DNA from: Bacteroidia bacterium
GTDB lineage: Bacteria; Bacteroidota; Bacteroidia; Bacteroidales; Azobacteroidaceae
Assembly (NCBI GenBank): GCA_025996895.1
Contig: BNTW01000091.1
Span: 1 to 11,001 of the forward strand
Reading direction: 5' to 3'
DNA: 11,001 nt
Under the pieces are notes generated by a model. The model made no database searches and had not been told where the DNA came from. It saw only the letters and a program-made list of their open reading frames with translations. Of this stretch, positions 1 to 7,003 are shown one piece after another (position 1 is the stretch's first letter; the number at the start of each line of letters is the position of its first letter). The position numbers and the translations under genes were made by a program.

Positions 1-1957
1 GCACACGCGCTTGATTGTAAAAGACCAGCGAATCGGGACGACCCAGCTCTCCGCCTTGCAAGAAATAGATGTTGTTACATTCGGCTGCTTGTGCTGCCAG
101 ATTGGGATACCAATCGCAATCGCCGGGTATATAGACATCGGCGCAGCGGGTGGGAACAACATGCGTGCCGTTGGAGGTTGTCCAATTCTTGTTGTTGTGC
201 CAATCCTGCCGGTCGTCGTCTGTAACACTGCTGTCGTCGTTGAGTTCAGGCGTCCAGACAATCGACATGGTCAGTACAACTTCAAACGAAGTCGAATAAT
301 CGTGTTTAATTCCGGCTGCGTCCCATACAACCATAGTGAAATTATGCATACCAAGCGTAGGCTGGTGCGGTGCAGGAACATCGGTTTCCCAAACCCAATC
401 CATTCGGTTAGTCAGTTCGGGTATGGTGTCGCCGTCTATCACCCACTTAATAGAATCAGCACCCGCAATCGTTTGGTCAATAGTAGGGTAATTGACAAAT
501 GCTTGAAAATGATAAGGATTACACAGCTGGCCGTTATTAATTTCTGTGTAAAAATAGTCGTTGATAGTGTAATAAGCAGAAAGGTCGCGCGAAGCTGCAC
601 CAGCAAGATAGTAATACGATTCACGTTCTCCAATTCCATATCCATTGATGGCGACACCGTTTGGATTAGAAAAGAAATAAGATGTATTTTGTTTCATTTC
701 ATAAGATCCAAACGAATAACCGGAAGCAACATTTTCTGTCCAACTAATTCCTAATGCTTGTGGATTTCCGCTTCCTATGGCTATAGTCGTTTGGCTTTTC
801 GTCAAAGTAGGAGTTACAATTAAAGCAAAATGTCGCACCAAATAAGTAATACCTAATGGAAAAAAGGGAGATATTAGTACATCGGGTAAAGATTGTTCAA
901 TAGAGGGTATCCATGCCATCGAAGGGTCCCCACTGTTAAGGCCCAAACCGGCAGAAATCGAAACAGAACTAGACCCTATCATGTGAGCACAAACGGCCAC
1001 AGGCTTATCCGATTCAATATAACTACCGTTAATTCCCATTGCCAATTCCACCCATTGACCTGCATTTAATCCTGTCAATGAAGACCGTCCTCCGGTAGAA
1101 AAAGTACCATCCATAGTAATTGGAGTAGCCGATGGCGAAACCGTAAGGTTTGTTCCATCTTGAGAGGCAAAGACAATTACACGCCCTGCTTGTTGTATTG
1201 TTTGCGGAACAATGAATTTAGTTCCCCACTGATCGACCGGAGATAATTGCTGATAAATAATATCGGCACTACCTAAACTGCGAGGAACATAATAAGAACT
1301 ATTGGTTACAAAATAGGCAACAGGATTGTCTGATGTTATATGTGTCCCTGTTCCATTAGTTTGTTGTGGTTCCCAATAATAAGAATATACCTGACCTGCA
1401 TTTAGAGTAGCTTGCGGAGTGGGATTTCCATTTACATAAATATTTGTTCCGTTGGTTATTGCCACTATCGTATATCCATCCCTTCCGTTTAGCCCTTCCG
1501 GAGCATAAGATATTTGGTAGTATTCTGTTCCATAATTACTTACCGGTAAAATATTTGAAGCGTCTGTCGTGCGTCCCCGTTGATTTAGAGCATAAACAGA
1601 AACAGGCTTATCTGACGTTATACGTAGCGACTTATTTGTAGTACCTGTCGCACTTGAATAAAGTGCCGTCATTTGAGCAGTTGTTAAAGACAAAGTATAA
1701 ACACTATTTGCCGGTATATTTATAGAGGTATTAAACGTAGAATTGGCTGTAAATACTAAATCGACAACTGCAGCTTCCTGTGTTACAATCTTTATTTGTT
1801 CAGAGACAGTGGTGCCCTCACCAATAGTAATTTCATCATATACTCGTCCGAATGACAGCCAAAAATCCGTACCTCGAGTACTTATTATTTCCGAAAAAAG
1901 ATTTGTTATTCCTGATAAGGAAAAGAGGATTAAAAAGAAAAATTTAATTGTTCGCAT
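1..1957 (-). CDS. Large secreted surface protein, IgGFc-binding-like N-terminal region (paralogue A, 3' end outside window)
   Basis: The minus-strand frame is open from the ATG at 1957 to the window edge: 652 codons with no stop, so the C-terminus is missing. It begins MRTIKFFFLILF, a Sec signal peptide running to about residue 22. The mature part starts near GTDFWLSF (residues 29-36), a hallmark of Bacteroidota proteins annotated with an IgGFc-binding N-terminal domain. Further motifs are ITSDKPVSVYAL near residue 113, GTHITSDNPVAYFVTN, and WGTKFIVPQTI near 243-253. A PKD/Ig-like stretch (VIDGDTIPEL, then VVWDAAGIKHD) lies around 506-553. After it comes a module with NW near 592, CDWYPNL near 613 and ELGRPDSL near 638, as seen in long T9SS cargo proteins. 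Export by T9SS to the cell surface is inferred, because the sorting domain would be outside the window. It is paralogous to the gene starting at 10071. Ligand and role (adhesion, gliding or other) are unknown. Confidence 0.85.
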   Translation of the reverse strand, partial: MRTIKFFFLILFSLSGITNLFSEIISTRGTDFWLSFGRVYDEITIGEGTTVSEQIKIVTQEAAVVDLVFTANSTFNTSINIPANSVYTLSLTTAQMTALYSSATGTTNKSLRITSDKPVSVYALNQRGRTTDASNILPVSNYGTEYYQISYAPEGLNGRDGYTIVAITNGTNIYVNGNPTPQATLNAGQVYSYYWEPQQTNGTGTHITSDNPVAYFVTNSSYYVPRSLGSADIIYQQLSPVDQWGTKFIVPQTIQQAGRVIVFASQDGTNLTVSPSATPITMDGTFSTGGRSSLTGLNAGQWVELAMGINGSYIESDKPVAVCAHMIGSSSVSISAGLGLNSGDPSMAWIPSIEQSLPDVLISPFFPLGITYLVRHFALIVTPTLTKSQTTIAIGSGNPQALGISWTENVASGYSFGSYEMKQNTSYFFSNPNGVAINGYGIGERESYYYLAGAASRDLSAYYTINDYFYTEINNGQLCNPYHFQAFVNYPTIDQTIAGADSIKWVIDGDTIPELTNRMDWVWETDVPAPHQPTLGMHNFTMVVWDAAGIKHDYSTSFEVVLTMSIVWTPELNDDSSVTDDDRQDWHNNKNWTTSNGTHVVPTRCADVYIPGDCDWYPNLAAQAAECNNIYFLQGGELGRPDSLVFYNQARV

Positions 1958-1963
1958 ACTTTT

Positions 1964-1991
1964 ATGAGTTATGAATTATGAGTTATGAGTT
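1964..1991. repeat. Heptamer tandem repeat, left copy (4 x ATGAGTT)
   Basis: Four tandem 7-mers read ATGAGTT, ATGAATT, ATGAGTT, ATGAGTT, ending 6 nt upstream of the start codon of paralogue A. The mirror copy at 10037-10064 has the same unit order and the same single variant unit. It sits in the 5' leader of the surface gene. Short arrays of this kind are common in Bacteroidota intergenic regions. Length change by slippage could alter leader length, but both copies here have four units. Confidence 0.85.
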
Positions 1992-2010
1992 GAGAATGAC
2001 CCCACCCCAA

Positions 2011-2115
2011 CCCTCCCCTGAAGGGGAGGGAGTGGCAGCGCACAATTTGGCAAGGGCTTTGCTCCCCCTTTAGGGGGCTGAGGGGAAACAGGGGATTGCG
2101 GGTCAAGCCCGCAAT
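2011..2115. repeat. Cluster of three GC-rich hairpins in left arm
   Basis: Three stem-loops lie in a row. At 2011-2030 there are 9-bp arms CCCTCCCCT/AGGGGAGGG with a GA loop. At 2064-2077 there is CCCCC-TTTA-GGGGG. At 2095-2115 there are 8-bp arms ATTGCGGG/CCCGCAAT with a 5-nt loop. The same three occur in the right arm. Elements of this look (GGGGAGGG blocks and a 'TCATTGCGGGCTTGACCCGCAAT' type unit) recur as dispersed intergenic repeats in bacterial genomes, so this part may be multicopy. Each could form a cruciform or an RNA hairpin in the leader of the surface gene. Confidence 0.8.
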
Positions 2116-2385
2116 GACAAAACAATGCCGAAGGCCGGAAATATTGCGTATTAAAAATAATTTTTGTATATTACGCGCGTGAGAAAAAAGACGCGTTATA
2201 CGCCGTGTAGCGTGTGAATTTTTGTTAAACCGCCAGGTGAGTAATGTGTGTGTATAACAAATTTTTAGTAAATAAAACGAATATTTCTACATGTTTTACA
2301 ACATAAATCACACTTTTTTTAGAAATTGTTCGCATCACAAATTATTACGAAGAAAGGATATAGCAAATAACATGCCAAAAAATCT

Positions 2386-2413
2386 TTTGCTTTGCAAAAA
2401 AATATTACCTTTG
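2386..2413 (+). promoter_or_regulatory. Putative Bacteroidota promoter for the S9 peptidase
   Basis: An exact TAnnTTTG -7 box, TACCTTTG, lies at 2406-2413, 27 nt before the ATG at 2441. A TTTG at 2386-2389 could serve as the -33 element, but its 16-bp spacer is shorter than the usual 19-21. The promoter starts just inside the edge of the inverted repeat, and it lies within the codons that the longer reading frame from 2291 would use. Confidence 0.5.
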
Positions 2414-2440
2414 TTTTTCAAATTATTAATTCTTATCGTT

Positions 2441-4999
2441 ATGTCGTTTTATACAAAGTCTGTTTTCGTTTATTTGTTGCTTCTTTTTAGTCTTAACTTA
2501 TTTGCCCAAAAGGAGATACCGGTGTTGCAGTTAAAAGTTACGCCGCTTGTTCCGGTCTATAATCCGGTACTGTTTGACAGTATCGATGTCAATCGGGAAA
2601 CGTTTGAAACGAAAAATCTGCTGAAAACGCAAATCGATTTTCAAACGGTGCGTAACAGCCGGAATATGTTGGAAGCCGGCGCAGATAGTATTTTTAAGTT
2701 GGAATACGCCCCTTACGATTCCAAAATTCCTGCGCGCGACAAAGCCGTACAACTCTTGGCGTTTTCGATCGATGCCGACCGGTATTGCCGCGCTGAATTA
2801 AAAATTGTTTCGACCGACCGCTTGGAAGTGTATGTCAATAATCAAAAGAAAAAAAGCAAAGAAACGAAGGAAGACAGCTTGTCGAAAGCGCAACCGTTGA
2901 CGATTGATTTGACGCTCGAGCCTCGTCAATACGAAGTGATTATCAAACGCTTGACGGAAGTGAAGAATTTCAACGAAACCCAATTGAAGTTGTCAGTCAA
3001 ACCGGAAAAAAAAGATTCGTTGGCCGAAATAGGCGTTTCGATTGATACGAAAAGACGGGCTACGATCAACGATATTCTGGAAGGAAACCGCCTGCGCTCG
3101 GGCAGTTTGTCGCCGTCCGGACAATATTTTATCTTCACGACCATGAATGTTTTCCCCGGTGGGAAAAGTACGACCGAAGTGGAATTGCGCGAGCTGAAAA
3201 CAAATAAAAAAGTGTGCAGTTTGCCGGCTGAGATTTTTCCGCAATGGGTGAAAGGCAAAGATCAATTCATTTATTCCAAAGCGGGACAGGACGGCAAAAA
3301 CCTGTTTTTGTTCGATGTAGCAAGTTTGAATGAGACGCGGATTGCCGAAAATCTGAATTTCGATTATTTTGTGCTTTCGCCCGACGCGCGATTTCTCTTG
3401 TTGTCCGTAACCGAAAAACTGCCCGAAGACAAAGGCAATTTGAAGCGGGTGCTTTCGCCGAGTGACCGAAGCGGCGCGTACAGGGGACGTCAAGCGATTT
3501 ATTTGTATTCTATTCAAGACCAAACCATGCAGCAAATCATTTTCGGAAGAACGGAGATCCGCTTGTCGGACATTCGCTTCGACAGCCAAAAAGCCCTTTT
3601 GCTGGCTTCGGAGGAGGACATTACACACCGGCCGTTTTCCAAAACAATGTTGCTGGAAATGGATTTGAAAACCTTGCAATTAGATACTTTGCTCAATGAT
3701 CCGTTTATTTCCGGTGCAGATTATTCGCCCGATGGAAACGATTTGTTGATTAGCGGAAGTGGAGAAGCGTTTGGCGGTATCGGTTTAAATCTGGACGAAG
3801 GACAAATCTCGAATACGTATGATAATCAGGTGTTTATCTATCATTTGAAGAATAAGGAAGTCGAAGCGATCAGCAAAAATTTCAATCCGAATATTTTGGG
3901 TTTTCAATGGCCGGATTACGATCATTCCATTTATCTTCGGGCAGAAGACAAAGATTGTGTGTCTATTTACCGGTACGACTTGAAAACGAAACAATACACG
4001 AGGCTGGATTTGCCGGAAGAAATTATTTCGTCATTCAGTTTGGCCGATACGCAACCGCTCGCGCTTTTCCGGGGCGAAAACAACACTAACTCGTTCCGCT
4101 TGTATGCCTACGATTTAAAAACGAAAAAGGCAACGTTGCTGGCCGACCCATTTAAGGAACAATTAGATGAAATGGCTTTGTCGCCGGTTACATCCTGGAC
4201 ATTTACGACGTCTGACAGCACAACTATCGATGGACGTTATTACTTGCCGTATCATTTCGACCCAAACAAAAAATATCCGATGATTGTTTATTATTATGGC
4301 GGAACTTCGCCTACTTCGCGTATTTTTGAAACGACTTATCCGCAACAGGTGTATGCGGCTTTGGGTTATGTAGTGTATGTTGTAAATCCTTCGGGTACAA
4401 CCGGTTATGGTCAGAAATTTTCAGCGCGCCATGTCAATGCGTGGGGCAAAATGACGGCCGGCGAGATTATTGAGGGAACACGAAAATTCTACCGCGAACA
4501 CGCCTTTGTAGATAGCACGAAAGTGGGCTGTATCGGTGCGTCTTACGGCGGTTTTATGACGCAGTATTTGCAGACGCAGACACCGATTTTTGCAGCAGCG
4601 GTTTCGCATGCGGGCATCAGTTCGATTGCAAGTTATTGGGGCGAAGGCTATTGGGGCTATGCATACAGCGGGACGGCGAGCGCGTTCAGCTATCCGTGGA
4701 ACAATCCCGATTTATATATCAACCAAAGTCCGCTATTCAGTGCGGACAAAATCAACACACCGCTATTATTGTTGCATGGAACGGCTGACACGAACGTACC
4801 GATTGGCGAAAGTATCCAGATGTATAATGCGTTGAAAATCTTGGGAAAAGAAGTCGAATTTATTCAGGTGCAGGGCGAAAACCACATCATTTTGGATTAT
4901 CAAAAACGGATTGAGTGGAACAAAACCATCTACGCTTGGTTTGCGAAATGGCTGAAAGGACAGCCGGAGTGGTGGGACGCGCTGTATCCGGTGCGGTAG
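2441..4999 (+). CDS. Secreted S9 family (prolyl oligopeptidase / dipeptidyl-peptidase type) serine peptidase
   Basis: The protein has 852 residues from the ATG at 2441. That start gives a textbook signal peptide, MSFYTKSVFVYLLLLFSLNLFAQ-like, with likely cleavage after Ala22. The frame extends upstream to 2291, but those 50 codons lie in the inverted repeat and across a promoter box, so I reject them. The long middle region (about 190-560) has beta-propeller-like repeats with phrases such as LSPDARFLLL and YSPDGNDLLISG. The C-terminal alpha/beta hydrolase domain carries GASYGG with nucleophile Ser701, Asp783 in HGTADTNVP, and His815 in GENH. The order and spacing fit a complete S9 triad. S9 enzymes release dipeptides or cleave after proline in periplasmic or extracellular oligopeptides, so a role in peptide nutrition is likely. 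The exact subfamily (DPP4-like S9B or S9C) cannot be settled by eye. It is apparently monocistronic. Confidence 0.93.
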   Translation: MSFYTKSVFVYLLLLFSLNLFAQKEIPVLQLKVTPLVPVYNPVLFDSIDVNRETFETKNLLKTQIDFQTVRNSRNMLEAGADSIFKLEYAPYDSKIPARDKAVQLLAFSIDADRYCRAELKIVSTDRLEVYVNNQKKKSKETKEDSLSKAQPLTIDLTLEPRQYEVIIKRLTEVKNFNETQLKLSVKPEKKDSLAEIGVSIDTKRRATINDILEGNRLRSGSLSPSGQYFIFTTMNVFPGGKSTTEVELRELKTNKKVCSLPAEIFPQWVKGKDQFIYSKAGQDGKNLFLFDVASLNETRIAENLNFDYFVLSPDARFLLLSVTEKLPEDKGNLKRVLSPSDRSGAYRGRQAIYLYSIQDQTMQQIIFGRTEIRLSDIRFDSQKALLLASEEDITHRPFSKTMLLEMDLKTLQLDTLLNDPFISGADYSPDGNDLLISGSGEAFGGIGLNLDEGQISNTYDNQVFIYHLKNKEVEAISKNFNPNILGFQWPDYDHSIYLRAEDKDCVSIYRYDLKTKQYTRLDLPEEIISSFSLADTQPLALFRGENNTNSFRLYAYDLKTKKATLLADPFKEQLDEMALSPVTSWTFTTSDSTTIDGRYYLPYHFDPNKKYPMIVYYYGGTSPTSRIFETTYPQQVYAALGYVVYVVNPSGTTGYGQKFSARHVNAWGKMTAGEIIEGTRKFYREHAFVDSTKVGCIGASYGGFMTQYLQTQTPIFAAAVSHAGISSIASYWGEGYWGYAYSGTASAFSYPWNNPDLYINQSPLFSADKINTPLLLLHGTADTNVPIGESIQMYNALKILGKEVEFIQVQGENHIILDYQKRIEWNKTIYAWFAKWLKGQPEWWDALYPVR

Positions 5000-5047
5000 A
5001 ATAAATTTCTTGTGTTTTTTTTGCAAATTCGATGAATTGTTCGTTCA

Positions 5048-5079
5048 TTTGCACCTGAGTATTATTAAAATAAACTTTA
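5048..5079 (+). promoter_or_regulatory. Weak promoter candidate for the ORF6N gene
   Basis: TTTG at 5048-5051 is followed after 19 bp by TAAACTTTA (5071-5079), a relaxed match to the Bacteroidota -33/-7 pattern. The box ends only 5 nt before the ATG at 5085, so transcription would start at or very near the start codon and give a leaderless or almost leaderless message. An imperfect hairpin with 6-bp arms GCAAAT/ATTTGC (5023-5052) lies between the peptidase stop and this site. It might be a weak terminator or chance. Confidence 0.3.
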
Positions 5080-5084
5080 GCAGT

Positions 5085-5675
5085 ATGAACTTGCAATTAA
5101 TCCAGAACAAGATTCTGACCATTCGAGACCAACAAGTGATTTTAGACAGAGATGTGGCCGAATTATACGGCGTAGAAACGAAGCGTGTCAATGAAGCAGT
5201 AAAAAACAATCCCGAGAAGTTTCCTGAAGGGTACATTATTTCTATGGATAATGAAGACCTGGACAATTTGCGGTCAAAATTTTTGACTTCAAGTTTAGAC
5301 GCAGAAGAAGTTTCAGATTTGCGGTCGAAAATTTCGACCGCAAACATATCTTCCAAATCGAGAGTGCTTCCCAAAGCCTTTACCGAAAAAGGATTGTATA
5401 TGCTTGCAACCATTTTGAAATCGCCATCGGCCACCGAAACAACTTTGGCGATTGTTGAAACGTTTGCTAAAATTCGCGAACTTTCACGCATAATGATGAC
5501 TGTCAGGGAACAGCCCGACCAGCGGAAACAAAAAACAATATTGCAAAAAAGCGGTGAATTGATTAGTGATATTTTATACAACAACTTGGAAACGACCGAA
5601 ACGGAAACAACGTTTGAGTTAAATCTGTTTGCTTTCGGTGTGAAACATACGATTAAGAAGAAGGAGAAGCAGTAA
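5085..5675 (+). CDS. ORF6N domain-containing putative DNA-binding protein
   Basis: A 196-residue protein. Residues 5-60 match the ORF6N family signature: ILTIRDQQVILDRDVAELYG, then VNEAVKNNPEKFPEGYIISM. A later segment, LPKAFTEKGLYML (about 95-107), corresponds to the conserved 'LPYAFTEQG' region of the family. ORF6N proteins are known from phages, prophages and bacterial genomes and are thought to bind DNA; their cellular role is unclear. The ATG at 5085 starts directly on the domain, and the in-frame extension to 5010 is AT-rich and unlike the family. Residues 62-82 contain an in-frame 17-residue duplication (LRSK at 62-65 and again at 79-82) encoded over two palindromes. The 3' end overlaps the convergent rmuC by 23 bp. 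It is probably an accessory gene inserted between conserved genes. No phage neighbours are visible. Confidence 0.85.
   Translation: MNLQLIQNKILTIRDQQVILDRDVAELYGVETKRVNEAVKNNPEKFPEGYIISMDNEDLDNLRSKFLTSSLDAEEVSDLRSKISTANISSKSRVLPKAFTEKGLYMLATILKSPSATETTLAIVETFAKIRELSRIMMTVREQPDQRKQKTILQKSGELISDILYNNLETTETETTFELNLFAFGVKHTIKKKEKQ
5273..5344. repeat. Two perfect palindromes within the ORF6N coding sequence
   Basis: The first palindrome, 5273-5287, has arms GTCAAAA/TTTTGAC around one base. The second, 5318-5344, is 27 nt with 13-nt arms TTTGCGGTCGAAA/TTTCGACCGCAAA around a single A. The two share a direct repeat ATTTGCGGTC (5266-5275 and 5317-5326) spaced 51 bp apart, exactly 17 codons. Both arms are coding, so the structure is constrained by or tolerated in the reading frame. 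Confidence 0.9.
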
Positions 5676-6930
5676 AATCTATTTCATTATCTTCTTCTAT
5701 TTCAATCGATTCGCCGAGCAGTGCGAGGGTCTGTTCTTGCGGTAATTCCTGAACGGTGCGAAGTTTCCGCTCGATGACGCGCGAGCGGATGCCGGCCGTG
5801 TCGATAACATGCGTGGCTTCCTGCAATTTCTTTTTGGTTTTTTCCAAAACCGCACCGAAATTGCCGAATTCCGTTTTGACCGCACCAAGTATTTCCCATA
5901 CTTCGCTCGACCGTTTTTCGATAGCCAACGTCTTGAAACCCATTTGCAGACTGCTCAAAAAAGCAACGAGATTGGTGGGGCCAACGACGGTAATCTTAAA
6001 ATCGCGTTGCAGCGTTTCAAAAAGTCCGGTACGACGCAGGATTTCCGCATACAAGCCTTCGGTCGGGACAAACATAATGGCAAAATCGGTCGTAACGGGC
6101 GGATAAATGTATTTTTCGCGAATGTCTTTCGCATTTTTCTTCACCGAATTTTCAAATTGTTTGGAAATCGTTTCGACATCGCGCGTGCTCAATTCGGTAA
6201 TACGGTCGTAAGCTTCAATCAGGCGTTGATAATCTTCGTTCGGAAACTTGGAATCGATGGGAAGCAGCAACGGCCGGTTGTTGGAATTTTTGCCCGGTAA
6301 TTTAATCACATATTCTACTCGTTCTTGGCTGTTTTCCTTAATCACCGCATTTTGATCGTATTGTTCGGGCGAGAGGATTTGTTCCAAAATCGCACCCAAC
6401 TGTATTTCACCGAGGTTTCCCCGCGTTTTCACGTTGGTCAAAACTTTTTTCAAGTCGCCCACGCCCGAAGCGAGCGATTGCATTTCACCCAAGCCTTTAT
6501 GTACCTGCTCCAAGCGTTCGCTAATCATTTTGAACGATTCGTTAAATCGTTTTTCGACGGTTTCCTGCAATTTTTCATCGACCACTTTGCGCATTTCGTC
6601 CAATTTCCTAACATTCTCTTCCTGAAGCGTTTGTAATTTCCGTTCCATCGTTTCGCGGATTTCCTTCAAATTATCTTCGGTGTTTTTGCGGATTGTTTCC
6701 TGCTTGTTCGACAGTTCTTCGCGGTTGTCTTTAAACGATTTCTGATTTTCCTCGCGGTTGCGCCCAAATTCTTCACGAATGAGCGTATCCACTCTGGAAA
6801 GCCCCGCGTCCAATTTAATCAAATCCGGCTTCAACTCATCCGAATGATTAGGCGTTTTTTTCGTAATCAACAGGACGATATTTAAAATCACAAGGATTAT
6901 TAACCCAATGAGCAAAATGGTCGTTAGCAT
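5653..6930 (-). CDS. rmuC: DNA recombination protein RmuC
   Basis: A 425-residue protein with the standard RmuC plan. An N-terminal membrane helix (residues 3-23, LTTILLIGLIILVILNIVLL) is followed by a long charged, Glu/Lys/Arg-rich coiled coil (about 40-150), then the RmuC nuclease-like domain (about 155-395). Recognisable motifs are GNLGEIQLGAILEQIL (171-186), PIDSKFP (224-230), VPTEGLYAE (288-296) and VVGPTNL (315-321). In E. coli rmuC was described as limiting inversion between short inverted repeats, and the fold belongs to the PD-(D/E)XK group. The protein probably acts on DNA at the inner membrane. The start at 6930 gives a complete membrane anchor and lies 17 nt from an exact TACCTTTG box. 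The 3' end overlaps the convergent ORF6N gene, and the 5' end is divergent from the DMT transporter. The C-terminal tail after 410 is acidic and probably disordered. Confidence 0.95.
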   Translation of the reverse strand: MLTTILLIGLIILVILNIVLLITKKTPNHSDELKPDLIKLDAGLSRVDTLIREEFGRNREENQKSFKDNREELSNKQETIRKNTEDNLKEIRETMERKLQTLQEENVRKLDEMRKVVDEKLQETVEKRFNESFKMISERLEQVHKGLGEMQSLASGVGDLKKVLTNVKTRGNLGEIQLGAILEQILSPEQYDQNAVIKENSQERVEYVIKLPGKNSNNRPLLLPIDSKFPNEDYQRLIEAYDRITELSTRDVETISKQFENSVKKNAKDIREKYIYPPVTTDFAIMFVPTEGLYAEILRRTGLFETLQRDFKITVVGPTNLVAFLSSLQMGFKTLAIEKRSSEVWEILGAVKTEFGNFGAVLEKTKKKLQEATHVIDTAGIRSRVIERKLRTVQELPQEQTLALLGESIEIEEDNEIDFTASPSS

Positions 6931-6946
6931 TATTTTTTATTTTCCA

Positions 6947-6954
6947 CAAAGGTA
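6947..6954 (-). promoter_or_regulatory. -7 promoter box for rmuC
   Basis: CAAAGGTA on the + strand reads TACCTTTG on the minus strand, an exact match to TAnnTTTG. It lies 16 nt upstream of the rmuC ATG (6930). No clear -33 TTTG is present at the usual distance, so the assignment rests on the -7 box and its position. Confidence 0.5.
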
Positions 6955-6977
6955 GTTAAAAATCCCTGAAATCGGTT

Positions 6978-6985
6978 TATCTTTG
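6978..6985 (+). promoter_or_regulatory. -7 promoter box for the DMT transporter gene
   Basis: TATCTTTG is an exact TAnnTTTG match ending 18 nt before the ATG at 7004. It lies only 23 bp from the oppositely oriented rmuC box, so the upstream parts of the two promoters must overlap. No good -33 element is visible. Confidence 0.5.
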
Positions 6986-7003
6986 TGCTTAAAATTCATT
7001 TGT

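Larger units (their letters stand above)
1902..2379. repeat. Long imperfect inverted repeat, left arm
   Basis: The reverse complement of this stretch matches 9651-10126 nearly end to end, with scattered substitutions and a few single-base indels. It covers the first 56 nt of paralogue A (54 of 56 bases equal paralogue B by direct comparison), a heptamer array, three GC-rich hairpins, an AT-rich segment, and a distal end at GCCAAA (2374-2379). The outer boundary is sharp: after AACAAA in the signal-peptide codons the two sequences part. Arm lengths are 478 and 476 bp, with 7271 bp between them. There is no gene in 1958-2440 apart from this repeat and the peptidase promoter. The arm must contain the promoter of paralogue A, but I cannot identify a canonical box for it. 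Confidence 0.93.

Noticed and set aside
11..754. 247-codon + strand frame
   Set aside because: It is antisense to the paralogue A frame, which is open for 652 codons with family motifs, a signal peptide and a matching paralogue.
1964..2115. CRISPR array or integron attC site
   Set aside because: The 7-bp units have no spacers, and the hairpins differ from each other. No cas or integrase gene is present.
2291..2440. N-terminal extension of the S9 peptidase reading frame
   Set aside because: These codons fall in the repeat arm and the promoter box, and they would bury the clear signal peptide that starts at 2441.
2993..3679. 228-codon minus-strand frame
   Set aside because: Shadow of the S9 peptidase, with no domain signature of its own.
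5023..5052. Rho-independent terminator after the S9 peptidase
   Set aside because: The stem is only six perfect base pairs, AT-rich and without a following T-run. The T-run lies before it.
6983..7003. TTG start of the DMT transporter
   Set aside because: It lies inside the TATCTTTG promoter box, and the seven added residues do not belong to the first helix.
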